From the NCBI RefSeq assembly GCF_002906165.1, contig NZ_PPCN01000012.1:62001-126000 (forward strand): DNA of 64,000 nucleotides, written 5' to 3'. The position numbers were made by a program, and so were the translations under genes. The notes below the pieces were generated by a model. It was not told where the DNA came from and ran no database searches. It saw only the letters and a program-made list of their open reading frames with translations. This stretch comes from Roseibium marinum. Its GTDB lineage: Bacteria; Pseudomonadota; Alphaproteobacteria; Rhizobiales; Stappiaceae. Shown here one piece after another: positions 8,078 to 17,323 of this stretch. Numbering within the stretch: the first letter of the stretch is position 1; every line of letters starts with the position of its first letter.

Positions 8078-9172
8078 ATGCATGACATCGAAACCATCGT
8101 GATCGGCGCGGGAGCCGTCGGGCTGGCCTGTGCGCGGGCGCTGGCGCTGTCCGGACGTGAGGTCATAGTGCTGGAGCGGCACGGCCTGATCGGGTCGGAA
8201 ACCAGTGCCCGGAATTCCGAAGTCATCCATGCCGGCATCTATTACCCCCCCGGCAGCCTGAAGGCGAAACTGTGCCTTCCCGGCAAACAACAGCTCTACC
8301 GGTTCTGCGCCGAAAACGGCATCGCACATGAGCGGATCGGCAAGCTGATCGTGGCCGCGGACGAAGCGCAGCTGCCTGAACTGCAGCGCCTGCACAGGCA
8401 GGCTATCGACACCGCTCTGGACGATCTGGTCTTCTACGACCGCGACAAGCTTCAGGAGATCGAACCCGAGCTCGATTGCTGCGGCGCGCTCTGGTCCCCC
8501 TCGACCGGCATCATCGACAGTCATGGCTTCATGCTCGCCCTTCAGGGCGCTCTGGAGGACCGTGGCGGCCAGGTTGTTCTCAACAGCAATGTCATGCGGA
8601 TCGAGCCGTATGAGGACGGCTACAGGCTCATGGTCGACACCGGCGACACCGGATCCTATTCCCTGAGCTGCCGGGAACTCATCGTTTCCGCGGGACATGG
8701 CGCGCCGGGCCTGATGGAGGACGTCGCTGGCGCCAATGCTCCGAAGGCCTATCTGGCCAAGGGTAACTATTTCAAGCTTCAGGGCAAGGCACCGTTTTCC
8801 AGGCTGGTGTATCCGGTGCCGGAACCCGGCGGCTCCGGCGTTCACATCACCCTGGATCTGCAGCATCAGGCCCGCTTCGGCCCCGATGTGGAGTGGGTGG
8901 AGGACATCGACTATGAGGTCGACCCCGCGCGCGGCGACAAATTCTACGCGGCCATCCGCAGCTACTGGCCCGGTCTGCCGGACAATTCGCTAATCCCGGA
9001 TTATTGCGGCTTCCGTCCCAAGATTTCCGGACCCGGCGAACCCGCCGAGGATTTCCGCATCGACGGGCAGCGCGCCCACGGCCGCAATGGTCTCGTTGCC
9101 CTCTACGGCATCGAATCTCCGGGCCTGACGTCGGCTCTCGCGATCGGCGATTTTGTGGTCACTCTCTTGTAG
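8078..9172 (+). CDS. FAD-dependent oxidoreductase, L-2-hydroxyglutarate dehydrogenase-like (DAO fold)
   Basis: A 364-residue flavoprotein. An N-terminal Rossmann dinucleotide motif GAGAVGLACARALA (11-24) and a C-terminal ligand segment (LYGIESPGLTSALAIG) define the DAO family. SARNSEVIHAGIYYPPGSLKAKLC-type sequence near residues 43-66 resembles L-2-hydroxyglutarate oxidase/dehydrogenase (LhgO/L2HGDH). The protein is shorter than E. coli LhgO (about 420 residues), so the exact substrate is uncertain. It is monocistronic, 130 bp after gatA with a palindromic repeat in between. The start ATG at 8078 lacks a strong ribosome site. Confidence 0.8.
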   Translation: MHDIETIVIGAGAVGLACARALALSGREVIVLERHGLIGSETSARNSEVIHAGIYYPPGSLKAKLCLPGKQQLYRFCAENGIAHERIGKLIVAADEAQLPELQRLHRQAIDTALDDLVFYDRDKLQEIEPELDCCGALWSPSTGIIDSHGFMLALQGALEDRGGQVVLNSNVMRIEPYEDGYRLMVDTGDTGSYSLSCRELIVSAGHGAPGLMEDVAGANAPKAYLAKGNYFKLQGKAPFSRLVYPVPEPGGSGVHITLDLQHQARFGPDVEWVEDIDYEVDPARGDKFYAAIRSYWPGLPDNSLIPDYCGFRPKISGPGEPAEDFRIDGQRAHGRNGLVALYGIESPGLTSALAIGDFVVTLL

Positions 9173-9302
9173 CTGCAGACACCACCCAGCTGATTTTTCT
9201 GGCCGAACGATGAAACCAATTGACGACTTGAGCGTTTGCGATCAGAAGAGATCGGCACGCGATGCTGCAGCGCACAGAAAGACCATTTTTTGGTCCGTTT
9301 TT

Positions 9303-9353
9303 GTCCATAAAATCGCTCCAGTGCGTGTGCTCATTGAAATCGTGTCCATAAAA
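9303..9353 (+). promoter_or_regulatory. Spaced direct repeat upstream of opgG
   Basis: GTCCATAAAA occurs at 9303-9312 and again at 9344-9353, 41 bp apart (about four helical turns), both followed shortly by CGCT. This sits in the 215-bp gap before opgG and may be paired binding sites for a regulator. No convincing -35/-10 pair was found. Confidence 0.3.
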
Positions 9354-9387
9354 GAACGCTTTAGTTTCAAAGAGGTGATCGGTCATT

Positions 9388-10980
9388 GTGATCAATCGGC
9401 GCAAGTTTTTGTCAGCAACGGCCCTGATGGCCGGCTCGCTCGCGGGCGGAGCCATATCCAATATTGCCCGGGCTGAAAATGCCGCACCTGCACAAGGAGG
9501 CGCCGGGACTGCTCCCGGAATACCCTTCAGCTTCGAGGCGCTGGTCCGGCGCATGAAGGAGAAAGCCGCCAAAGCCTTCGATGCCGAAACGCCGGAACTG
9601 CCTGAAATCCTGAGCGAACTCGACTATGACCGACACAGGGCCATCCGGTTTTCGCCGGACCGTGCGGTCTGGAAAGACACGGCGGGAAACTATCGGCTTC
9701 AGGCGTTTCATCCCGGCTGGCTTTACAAGGAGCCGGTGGAACTTTTCGAAATCGCCGGAGACGAAACGCGCCCGATCCGCTTCACCGGCGCCGATTTCGA
9801 ATACCGCGAGCCGCTCGATCCGGAACAATTCAAGGAGCTGGAACTTCCCGGCATCGCCGGTTTCAGGCTGCATCATCCGCTCAACACCCCGGACGTCTTC
9901 GACGAGCTCATCGTGTTTCTCGGAGCGAGCTACTTCCGGGCGCTGGGAAAAGGCAATGTGTACGGGCTGTCCGCACGCGGGCTGGCCATCGATACAGCCA
10001 TTTCCGGGCCAGAAGAGTTTCCAAGGTTCACAAGGTTCTATCTGGAGCGCCCCACGGAGGGCGCCGCGGAGATGCGGCTTTACGCGGAGCTGGAAAGCAA
10101 GAGCGTCGCCGGCGCCTATCAGTTCACCATCAAGCCCGGCGTTAACACCGTGGTTGAGGTCGATGCGCGGATCTTCCTGCGCGAAGATGTCGAACGGCTG
10201 GGCATCGCGCCTTTGACCTCCATGTTCCTGTTCGGCGAAAACGACCGCACCGGCTTTGACGACTACCGCCCGGAGGTTCACGACAATGACGGGCTGCTGA
10301 TCCTGCGGCGCAACGGCCAGCGGCTGTGGCGGCCGATCCGCAACCCGGAAGCGCTGGCGCTCTCCTTCTTCCAGGAGGAAAGTCCGGCAGGCTTCGGCCT
10401 GTTGCAGCGCGACCGCGACTTCGACAACTACCAGGACACGGAAGCGAAATACCAGCGCCGGCCTTCCTTGTGGATCGAACCAGTCAACGGCTGGGGCCGC
10501 GGGCATGTGATGCTGGCGGAGATTCCGGCGGACAAGGAGATCTACGACAATATCGTCGCCCTCTGGGTGCCGGAAGCCGGCGGTAAAGCGGGCTCGGAAC
10601 ACCGGTTCGCATACCGGATGATCTGGGGCGCCAATCCGGAACCGGGAACCGAACTGGCGCGGATCGTGCGCACCAGCACGGGCCATGGCGGCGCGGCCGC
10701 CTCGGACCCCGATTCCAAATTCCGCAAATTCGTGGTGGAGTTCGCGGGCGAGGCGATTTCCGGCCTCGGTGCCGACGCACCTCTGCAACCGCGCCTCACG
10801 GTTCAAAACGCCACGGTCAAACACCATTTTGTTCAGCGCCTGGAAGGCGGTTCCTGGCGGGCTGTCGTGGATGTCGAACGCAAGACCGCCGAAACTCCGG
10901 TCGAGTTCGCCCTGGCGCTGCAGCTCAACGGAACCGACCAGACGGAAACCTGGATGTATCAGTGGAGTGGGAACTCATGA
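9388..10980 (+). CDS. opgG: Periplasmic glucan biosynthesis protein OpgG/MdoG
   Basis: A 530-residue periplasmic protein needed to branch or process the beta-1,2-glucan backbone of osmoregulated periplasmic glucans. The N-terminus NRRKFLSATALMAG is a twin-arginine-type signal (RR at residues 4-5) ending near ARA, unlike Sec-exported E. coli OpgG and more like OpgD. The family signatures include FSFEALVRRM, PLDPEQFKEL and QDTEAKYQRRPSLWIEP. It starts with GTG at 9388, with GAGGTGAT about 9 nt upstream. First gene of opgGIH; its stop overlaps opgI as ATGA. Confidence 0.92.
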   Translation: MINRRKFLSATALMAGSLAGGAISNIARAENAAPAQGGAGTAPGIPFSFEALVRRMKEKAAKAFDAETPELPEILSELDYDRHRAIRFSPDRAVWKDTAGNYRLQAFHPGWLYKEPVELFEIAGDETRPIRFTGADFEYREPLDPEQFKELELPGIAGFRLHHPLNTPDVFDELIVFLGASYFRALGKGNVYGLSARGLAIDTAISGPEEFPRFTRFYLERPTEGAAEMRLYAELESKSVAGAYQFTIKPGVNTVVEVDARIFLREDVERLGIAPLTSMFLFGENDRTGFDDYRPEVHDNDGLLILRRNGQRLWRPIRNPEALALSFFQEESPAGFGLLQRDRDFDNYQDTEAKYQRRPSLWIEPVNGWGRGHVMLAEIPADKEIYDNIVALWVPEAGGKAGSEHRFAYRMIWGANPEPGTELARIVRTSTGHGGAAASDPDSKFRKFVVEFAGEAISGLGADAPLQPRLTVQNATVKHHFVQRLEGGSWRAVVDVERKTAETPVEFALALQLNGTDQTETWMYQWSGNS

Positions 10981-11363
10981 TTTCGCACGATAAAACCGGC
11001 ATCGAGCCGCTTTTGGATCCGTGCGACAACGGATCCCTTTTCGAGGAAATCCGGCACGTACTCCGGCGTGCGGACCTGTCCGACGACGTTCTGCGGCAAA
11101 TCCTCGCCGAGCACCGCTTCGGTGCCGAAACCGAGCTGGAGGCCGATGCGTTCCTTGCCGGAAAAGGCCTGGCGGAAGAGCGTGCGGGCGTGATCCGCAC
11201 CATGATCGTGCCGCCGCCCCTGCACCGCCTCGATATGCCGGCTCATGAGCTTGAGCCGCCTCTTTCCCGGCGGTTCGCGCCCCTCGCCGCCCGCTGGCAG
11301 CGGGCGCTGCACATGGTTCGGCCACAGATGAAACGGACGCCGGCGCGCGTAAGGAACCGCTGA
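10977..11363 (+). CDS. opgI: OpgI-like small protein of the opgGIH operon
   Basis: A 128-residue protein with no recognised domain. The N-terminal half is acidic and helical, the C-terminal 50 residues are basic (RRFAPLAARWQRALHMVRP), with no signal peptide or membrane segment. It overlaps opgG by 4 nt and ends 1 nt before opgH, exactly the place of opgI in the opgGIH operon described in Rhodobacter sphaeroides. The name rests on position and size. The function is unknown; a cytoplasmic partner of OpgH, perhaps equivalent to the N-terminal cytoplasmic region that E. coli OpgH carries and this OpgH lacks, is a guess. Confidence 0.65.
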   Translation: MISHDKTGIEPLLDPCDNGSLFEEIRHVLRRADLSDDVLRQILAEHRFGAETELEADAFLAGKGLAEERAGVIRTMIVPPPLHRLDMPAHELEPPLSRRFAPLAARWQRALHMVRPQMKRTPARVRNR

Positions 11364-11364
11364 C

Positions 11365-13164
11365 ATGCAGCCGGACGGGTCAAAGGTCCGCTCTGCCGGC
11401 CGCCGCCGGGTTGCCATGGTCCTGGCCGCGGTCTGCCTGACGACCGCGGCGTCCTTCATGTTCGCCACGGTTGTTCAGTCGGACGGCTTCGACCGGCTTG
11501 ACGTGGTGCGGATCGCCCTGATGGCCGTTGCCGCCTTCTGGCTGGCCTGGGGCGGCTGTATCGCGCTTTTCGGCATTCTCTTTCCTCCGGACGCGGCAAC
11601 GGCGGCGGACGGGCGTCCCCAGGGCCGCACCGCCATCCTGATGCCGATCTACAATGAAGCCACCGGCCCGGTCTTCGCGCGTCTCGCAGCCATAATGAAA
11701 TCCGTCGGCACTCTGCCGGAAGCGGACTGTTTCGACTTTTACATCCTGTCCGATACGACGAAATCCGACGTCGCCCTGAAGGAACAGTGCGCCTATCGGC
11801 AACTGCTGATCCGGCACCGGGCAGGCGGGCGGCTGTTCTACCGGCGCCGGGAGCAGAACATCGGCCGCAAGGCTGGCAATATTGCCGATTTTCTTGAGAC
11901 GTCCGGCGGCGCCTATGAATATATGCTGGTGCTGGACGCCGACAGTCTGATGGATGGAGAGACCATCCTGGAGATGGTCCGGCGCATGGAAGCCGACCCG
12001 CGCCTCGGGCTGCTGCAATCGCTGCCGCAAATCATCGGCCTGAAAACCCTTTACGGCCGCCTGCTGCAGTTCGCCACGTCCCTTTACGGCCCCTATTTCG
12101 CCCGTGGCCTCGCCGCCGTGCAGGGCGAGGAAGGCACATTCTGGGGACACAATGCCCTGATCCGCACCAGGGCCTTCGCGGCGGCCTGCGGCATGGCACC
12201 TCTGCAGGGCAAACCGCCCTTCGGCGGACATATCCTCAGCCACGACACGGTGGAAGCCGCGCTATTGGCGCGCGACGGCTGGAAGGTGCGTCTCGACCCG
12301 GACCTGACGGGCTCTTATGAAGAAGCTCCGGCCAACATGGTGGATTACGCCAAACGCGACCGGCGCTGGTGCCAGGGCAACCTGCAGCACAGCCGCATTC
12401 TGGCCGCCCCGCGTCTGAAGTTCTGGAGCCGGATCTCCATCCTGCAGGGGATCTTCGCCTATCTGGCCTCGCCGATCTGGTTCCTGTTTTTGCTGACCAG
12501 CCTGACCGCACCGCTGGTGGCGCCGCCGCCGGTCTATTTCGATGGCTATTCGCCGTTTCCCGTGTTTCCCCATCCGGAAACGGCAACGGCGCTCGCCCTG
12601 CTCTTCGGTCTTGTCGCTCTGCTGATCCTGCCGAAACTTCTGCTGGTGATCCGCACCCTTGCGGGCGGCAACGCCAAGGCCTTCGGCGGCCCCGCACGGC
12701 TCGTGTTCAGCTTCCTGATCGAGATCCTCCTGACCTCGATCCTCGCGCCCATCCTGATGATGTTTCATTGCCGCTCGGTGATGCAGGTGTTTATCGGGGC
12801 CGATTCCGGCTGGCCCACGGCCGACCGCGACGACGGGTCCCTTCCCCTTGGCGCCGCAATCAGCGCCACATGGTGGATGGCCCTCACGGGCGCCGCCGGC
12901 GTCACCTTTTCGCACTATTACGTGCCGGAACTGTTCTACTGGCTGCTGCCCGTCGCGCTGCCGCTGGTCTTCGCACCGCTGCTCGTCTGGATGACGTCCT
13001 CGGTCATGCTGGGGGAAGTGAGCCGGCGGCTCGGCCTTCTCGCCGTTCCGTTCGATGCGCGGCCGGTCGCGATTGCCGCCGAGATGCACAGCGCCTTGAT
13101 GGAAAGCGAAACGCAACAGAAGCCATTGGATATGCCCGGCCCGATCGCCGGCGCGGCAGCTTGA
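11365..13164 (+). CDS. opgH: Glucan biosynthesis glucosyltransferase OpgH/MdoH
   Basis: Inner-membrane family 2 glycosyltransferase (599 residues) making the linear beta-1,2-glucan backbone from UDP-glucose. Two N-terminal membrane helices (about 15-35 and 46-70) precede the GT2 domain with ILMPIYNE, VLDADSLM (the DxD region), WGHNAL, LSHDTVEAAL and KRDRRWCQGN (QxxRW-like). Four or more membrane spans follow. E. coli OpgH is about 850 residues, so this one lacks the long N- and C-terminal cytoplasmic extensions. Start ATG at 11365, 1 nt after the opgI stop. Confidence 0.95.
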   Translation: MQPDGSKVRSAGRRRVAMVLAAVCLTTAASFMFATVVQSDGFDRLDVVRIALMAVAAFWLAWGGCIALFGILFPPDAATAADGRPQGRTAILMPIYNEATGPVFARLAAIMKSVGTLPEADCFDFYILSDTTKSDVALKEQCAYRQLLIRHRAGGRLFYRRREQNIGRKAGNIADFLETSGGAYEYMLVLDADSLMDGETILEMVRRMEADPRLGLLQSLPQIIGLKTLYGRLLQFATSLYGPYFARGLAAVQGEEGTFWGHNALIRTRAFAAACGMAPLQGKPPFGGHILSHDTVEAALLARDGWKVRLDPDLTGSYEEAPANMVDYAKRDRRWCQGNLQHSRILAAPRLKFWSRISILQGIFAYLASPIWFLFLLTSLTAPLVAPPPVYFDGYSPFPVFPHPETATALALLFGLVALLILPKLLLVIRTLAGGNAKAFGGPARLVFSFLIEILLTSILAPILMMFHCRSVMQVFIGADSGWPTADRDDGSLPLGAAISATWWMALTGAAGVTFSHYYVPELFYWLLPVALPLVFAPLLVWMTSSVMLGEVSRRLGLLAVPFDARPVAIAAEMHSALMESETQQKPLDMPGPIAGAAA

Positions 13165-13177
13165 ACGGCCGGCAAGT

Positions 13178-13528
13178 TCAGTGCATGCGGCCGGTTTCTG
13201 CTTCCAGAATGTCGTCCGCGTCGAGGCCGGAAATCGGCAGACGGGTGTCGGCCGGTACGTCGCCGGAGAGCTGCAGGGCGAGATAGCGGCCGCAGCAGAC
13301 CCTCAGAAAGCTCGTGAAATTGCCGAGATCATGCCCCGCATCGATGCTCTCGTGATGCAGCCGGGTGATGAGCTGCACGACGTTCATGCCGTCACGCCCG
13401 GCGATTTCCTCCAGCACCTTCCAGAAAAAGGATTCGAGGCGCACGGAGGTGACCATTCCGTCGATCCGCAGGGATCTCGTTGTGCTTTCCCAAAGGTTCG
13501 GGTCGGCGTCGATGAAGAGTTTGCACAT
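13178..13528 (-). CDS. Ribbon-helix-helix (RHH_4) protein
   Basis: A 116-residue protein with a ribbon-helix-helix-like core: a beta strand RSLRIDGMVTSVRLE, then WKVLEEIAGRDGMNVVQLITRLHHESI. This matches RHH_4 proteins of alphaproteobacteria, whose targets are mostly unknown. The C-terminal third is acidic. Start at ATG 13528 (MCKLF); longer in-frame versions have no family similarity. Convergent with opgH with only 13 bp between stops. A second RHH_4 protein is at 46948-47154. Confidence 0.75.
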   Translation of the reverse strand: MCKLFIDADPNLWESTTRSLRIDGMVTSVRLESFFWKVLEEIAGRDGMNVVQLITRLHHESIDAGHDLGNFTSFLRVCCGRYLALQLSGDVPADTRLPISGLDADDILEAETGRMH

Positions 13529-13679
13529 GGCTGTATCCGGTCTGTGGCCAGTAAACCTATTGCTTTTCCCGGCCACTGAAAAGCCCGCCCAAGGACTGCA
13601 GGCAGCCTCGGGCAGGAACCGTAGCCTTCCGGCGCCTATTTGTGGGTAGACGGTCGGAAGGTGCGGAAGGTGGTTCTGG

Positions 13680-14270
13680 TCAGGCCGCGGCCCTGGACGC
13701 ATCTGCGGACAACACCGCGTTGAACTGCGACAGCCATGCCGGATGGGCGGGCCAGGCCGGGGCGGTGACGAGGTTGCCGTCGGTCACGGCGCCGTCGATG
13801 GCGATGTCGGCGTAGGTCGCCCCCGCCTGTTCCACTTCCGGGCGGCAGGCCGGATAAGCGGAGACGGTGCGTCCCTCGATGACTTTCGCGGCGCTCAGGA
13901 TCTGCGCGCCATGGCAGATCGCGGCGACCGGCTTGCCTTCCTCCATGAAATGCCGGACGGCGGCGATGACATCGGCGTCGAGACGCAGATATTCCGGCGC
14001 CCGGCCGCCCGGGATCACCAGCGCATCATACTGCGCGACATCCACGTCGGCGAAGGTGGCGTTCAGCGTGAAATTGTGGCCGCGTTTTTCCGAATAGGTC
14101 TGGTCGCCCTCGAAATCGTGGATACAGGTCGCGACTGTCTCTCCGGCCTTCTTGCCGGGGCAGACCGCATCGACTTCGTAACCCATGGCCAGAAGCGTCT
14201 GGAACGGCACCATGGTCTCGTAGTCCTCGGTGAAATCACCGGTGATCATCAGAAGTTTCTTCGCACTCAT
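13680..14270 (-). CDS. DJ-1/PfpI family protein
   Basis: A 196-residue class I glutamine-amidotransferase-like protein. Motifs are LMITGDFTEDYE (with the conserved acidic residue), LVIPGGRAPEYLR and AICHGAQIL, which holds the nucleophilic-elbow Cys. Members act as proteases, chaperones or deglycases; which applies here is unknown. The ATG at 14270 is preceded by GGGAGG about 8 nt upstream, which decides the start against a longer upstream reading. Confidence 0.88.
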   Translation of the reverse strand: MSAKKLLMITGDFTEDYETMVPFQTLLAMGYEVDAVCPGKKAGETVATCIHDFEGDQTYSEKRGHNFTLNATFADVDVAQYDALVIPGGRAPEYLRLDADVIAAVRHFMEEGKPVAAICHGAQILSAAKVIEGRTVSAYPACRPEVEQAGATYADIAIDGAVTDGNLVTAPAWPAHPAWLSQFNAVLSADASRAAA

Positions 14271-14388
14271 GCTTTTTCCTCCCATAACAGAAAAGCGATG
14301 GGAAAAGACTAGCAAGCAACCGGATCGAACGGGTATTAGGCGATTACTACAGGGGAAAATGTTAGATCGGCACGACCTCGGCCGCGTC

Positions 14389-14829
14389 TCACCGCCTGAC
14401 GACAATCCGCGTACTGGCCTTCCCCACCTGCTGGACCAGATTGAACAGACGCGCGGCGTGATCGGGGTGAAGCCGGATGCAGCCGTGTGACGCGGGTTGT
14501 CCCAGGTGCTTCAGATCGGTGGTGCCGTGGATGGCGTAGCCGCCGAGAAAGAAGATCGAATAGGGCATCGGCGCCCAGTCGTATTTGCGTGAATGCCAGT
14601 CGCGTTCCAGCCGGGTCGGCCGGTAGCTGCCCACCGGCGTGCGGTAGCCTTTTCTGGCGGTCGACACGGCCCATTTGTCGCGCAGCCGCCCATCGACATA
14701 AAGATAGAGCCTCTGCTCGGAAAGGTCGATCGTGGCGGTTACCTTCTGGGCCGCGTTTGCGCCGGTGATCGTCAGAACAAGGAAGGCCAGCAGCAAGGGT
14801 GCAACAACAAATTTCTGAAACTTTAACAT
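14389..14829 (-). CDS. L,D-transpeptidase (YkuD domain)
   Basis: A 146-residue exported YkuD-domain enzyme that forms 3-3 peptidoglycan cross-links or anchors lipoproteins. Signal peptide at residues 1-27 (cleavage near ANA), then IDLSEQRLYLYVDG, TPVGSY, and the active-site HG...SHGCIRL with His near 101 and Cys near 117. Short for the family: the catalytic domain alone, with no LysM or peptidoglycan-binding domain. An AT-rich 200-bp gap at 14830-15029 separates it from the next gene and should contain its promoter. Confidence 0.92.
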   Translation of the reverse strand: MLKFQKFVVAPLLLAFLVLTITGANAAQKVTATIDLSEQRLYLYVDGRLRDKWAVSTARKGYRTPVGSYRPTRLERDWHSRKYDWAPMPYSIFFLGGYAIHGTTDLKHLGQPASHGCIRLHPDHAARLFNLVQQVGKASTRIVVRR

Positions 14830-15029
14830 TTAAAAGCCACCCGATAATAATCGTCACGTTAATTCTTAAGATAAACCTATATAATCATTATACTTTTTAA
14901 ACTCAACCTCCTTCGAAAGCAAAGCCCTGTCTCAATTCACCCCAGCCCCGCGAAACCAAAGTTCCGGCGCCATTTTCGCCAGGGAGTCTCCATTGGAGTG
15001 CTTGCCTGCCTGAGAGTACCGCCACGGGG

Positions 15030-17030
15030 CTAGCGGGAAACCCTCTTTTCCGCGCCAGTGACCGGCCGGTCCCCGCGGACTTTTACCTGAGCGAGATTTT
15101 CAGCCACGAAGGGCGCCAGGTCGTGAGCCGGCATGGGCACCCCGTAGTAGAAGCCCTGAAAATGATCGCAGGACAGGTGGTCAAGCGCATGAACCTGGTC
15201 AGCTGTCTCGATCCCCTCGACCGTCACGGTCATGTCAAGCCGGTGTCCCAGTTCGATGATCGTGTCCAGAACATGGAGCGATTTCCCGTCGATGTCGGTC
15301 AGGGATGTAATGAAGGACCTGTCGACCTTGATCTTGTCGAAGGCGTATTTCCACAAATAGCCGAGGCTCGAATAACCCGTACCGAAGTCGTCCATGGCAA
15401 GGGAAACGCCCATCTTGCTGAAGGCGCGCAGCTGACCGGTCACCTGTTCCTCCTGCTCGATGAGCGTGTTCTCGGTCACTTCAAGCTCCAGTCGGTTCGC
15501 GGGCAGCCCTGCACTTTCCAGAAGCGTTCTCACGTCCTCGACCAGCTTGCCGTCGTCAAACTGTTTTGCCGAGAGGTTCACGGAGACGAAAAGCGGCTCC
15601 GGCCAGGTTGCTGCGGTTCTTATGGCTTCCTTGAGAACCCACTTGCCGATCTTGTTGATTTCGCCGGCGTCTTCCGCAACGGGTATGAATTCCGTGGGCG
15701 CAATGAAGTCTCCCTTGGCATCCCTGAGCCGCAACAACGCCTCGAAGCCCACGACCTCGGATGAGGAATGTTTGATCAACGGCTGATAATGCACCTCGAA
15801 CCGCTCCTGCGGGAAACCGGCAATGATGCATTCCTCGACATAGCGCCGCCGGGCGATTTTCTCTTCCAGGTCCGGCGTGAACAGCACCCATGTGTTCCGG
15901 CCCGTAAGCTTCGCCTGATAAAGGGCGATATCGGCCTTGTGCATCCGGTCTTTCAGGCTCAGATCATCCAGGGTGTCAAAATGAACCCCCAGACTCAGAT
16001 GGCCGGTCAGCGCGATACCGTCTGCCCGAACAGGCATGTTGACAGCCTTCCGGAGGCTTTCGATAAGCCTCTTGAGGTCTGCCATGGTGCGGTTTGCGGA
16101 AATCAGGATGAATTCGTCTCCACCGAAACGGGCGGCCAGATCGCCGTTCGCCAGGTGGGAGGAGATTGCGTTGCCGACATGGCGCAGGAACGCGTCACCC
16201 GCCTTGTGGCCGAAGGTGTCGTTAATGGCTTTGAAATTGTCCAGATCGATGAAGATGATCGCCGCCTTGCGCAGATCAAGCCTGCCGGCCCGGCGGGCAT
16301 CCTCGACATTCTGAAAAAATGTCGAGCGATTGGGCAATCCGGTGAGCTGGTCGCGCGAGGAGAGCAGCCGGACCTTTGCGTCGGTCCTGACCTGTTGTCG
16401 CATCTTGAAGAAATAGGCGAGGAACGGCACACCGAAACTGAAAAGAACGACGAAGCCCAACGCTGTCACGAGAGAGACGAACTTGCTCCGGAACAGGTTG
16501 GCGACAGGCGTCTGATCGAGGTAGACTTCGACAACGCCAAGCCGGTCCCCGCTTTCGGAAGTCACCGGAACATAGGCTTCAACATAAAGGTCGGGACGGT
16601 TCTCCTTCTGACTGCCATCCTGAACATCGATCTTCGCATGGCCGGTATCCAGAACCATGCGCGCATGGCCGTTGTGATCGGTTTGCGCCCCCGCCTCCAG
16701 CGGTTTGCCGAGTTCGTCGGAAATCAAAACCATTTGCGCGGATGCATCGAAAAGCTTGAAACGGAAGACATCCGCAACCTGGACCGCCTTTTCAATGACC
16801 GCCTGTTGCTCCGCCGTCGCCTCACCCGTTTTTATCAACACCGGAAGATCCGGCATGGCGGTGGAGAGATAGTGGCTCCAGTTTGTCGCCTTGCGTTCGG
16901 CACTGGCTACGATCACGGCATCCACGGACTGCTTGATTGCCAGATTTCCCACACCAAGCATGACTGCAATAAATGCGATCAACATCGCAAAATTCAACCA
17001 GCCGCGCATACCATTTGACTTGTTAAACAT
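15030..17030 (-). CDS. Membrane GGDEF-EAL protein (c-di-GMP cyclase/phosphodiesterase)
   Basis: A 666-residue membrane protein. TM1 lies at about 12-32, then a periplasmic sensor region of about 150 residues, TM2 at about 187-210, GGDEF at about 225-390 and EAL at about 405-645. RFGGDEF is intact. The EAL side keeps FEALLR, NLSAKQF, EVTEN, DDFGTGYSS, IKVDRSF, EGIET and QGF, so both the cyclase and phosphodiesterase residues appear functional; no RxxD I-site was checked rigorously. The ligand of the sensor is unknown. Start ATG at 17030. It stands alone and is divergent from the TetR-ilvC region. Confidence 0.92.
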   Translation of the reverse strand: MFNKSNGMRGWLNFAMLIAFIAVMLGVGNLAIKQSVDAVIVASAERKATNWSHYLSTAMPDLPVLIKTGEATAEQQAVIEKAVQVADVFRFKLFDASAQMVLISDELGKPLEAGAQTDHNGHARMVLDTGHAKIDVQDGSQKENRPDLYVEAYVPVTSESGDRLGVVEVYLDQTPVANLFRSKFVSLVTALGFVVLFSFGVPFLAYFFKMRQQVRTDAKVRLLSSRDQLTGLPNRSTFFQNVEDARRAGRLDLRKAAIIFIDLDNFKAINDTFGHKAGDAFLRHVGNAISSHLANGDLAARFGGDEFILISANRTMADLKRLIESLRKAVNMPVRADGIALTGHLSLGVHFDTLDDLSLKDRMHKADIALYQAKLTGRNTWVLFTPDLEEKIARRRYVEECIIAGFPQERFEVHYQPLIKHSSSEVVGFEALLRLRDAKGDFIAPTEFIPVAEDAGEINKIGKWVLKEAIRTAATWPEPLFVSVNLSAKQFDDGKLVEDVRTLLESAGLPANRLELEVTENTLIEQEEQVTGQLRAFSKMGVSLAMDDFGTGYSSLGYLWKYAFDKIKVDRSFITSLTDIDGKSLHVLDTIIELGHRLDMTVTVEGIETADQVHALDHLSCDHFQGFYYGVPMPAHDLAPFVAENLAQVKVRGDRPVTGAEKRVSR

Positions 17031-17323
17031 TTACAATTCCCGAGGCACCAAGAATTAATTACATAACTACAAACAAACTAACATTTTTATAATTTCAAAG
17101 AATCCTGACTGCCAAAAAATACCTGAAAGTTCAGATTTATAGCAATAACATCACTGTTATTTATTACGATATTTCCGTATTTAAACTTGAAAAACGGTTG
17201 GATGTATTTCTCGATATTTCTGTCCGGTGCGCTTCATCCACGTCATTCGCTCCGGTTTGAGAGCCGATGCGCCAGCGCTCTCGCGCAGGCAACGCGCCAA
17301 ATTCAAAATTACCTGAAAAGCTC
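17031..17323. other. AT-rich intergenic region
   Basis: The first half of a 398-bp divergent gap between the GGDEF-EAL gene and the TetR gene. The part at 17031-17170 is notably AT-rich for this genome and should hold the GGDEF-EAL promoter. I see no gene here; a 61-codon minus-strand reading at 17164-17349 has no support. Confidence 0.5.

Noticed and set aside
15768..17018. A 416-codon plus-strand frame antisense to the GGDEF-EAL gene
   Set aside because: No domain is recognisable and the other strand carries the intact GGDEF-EAL protein.
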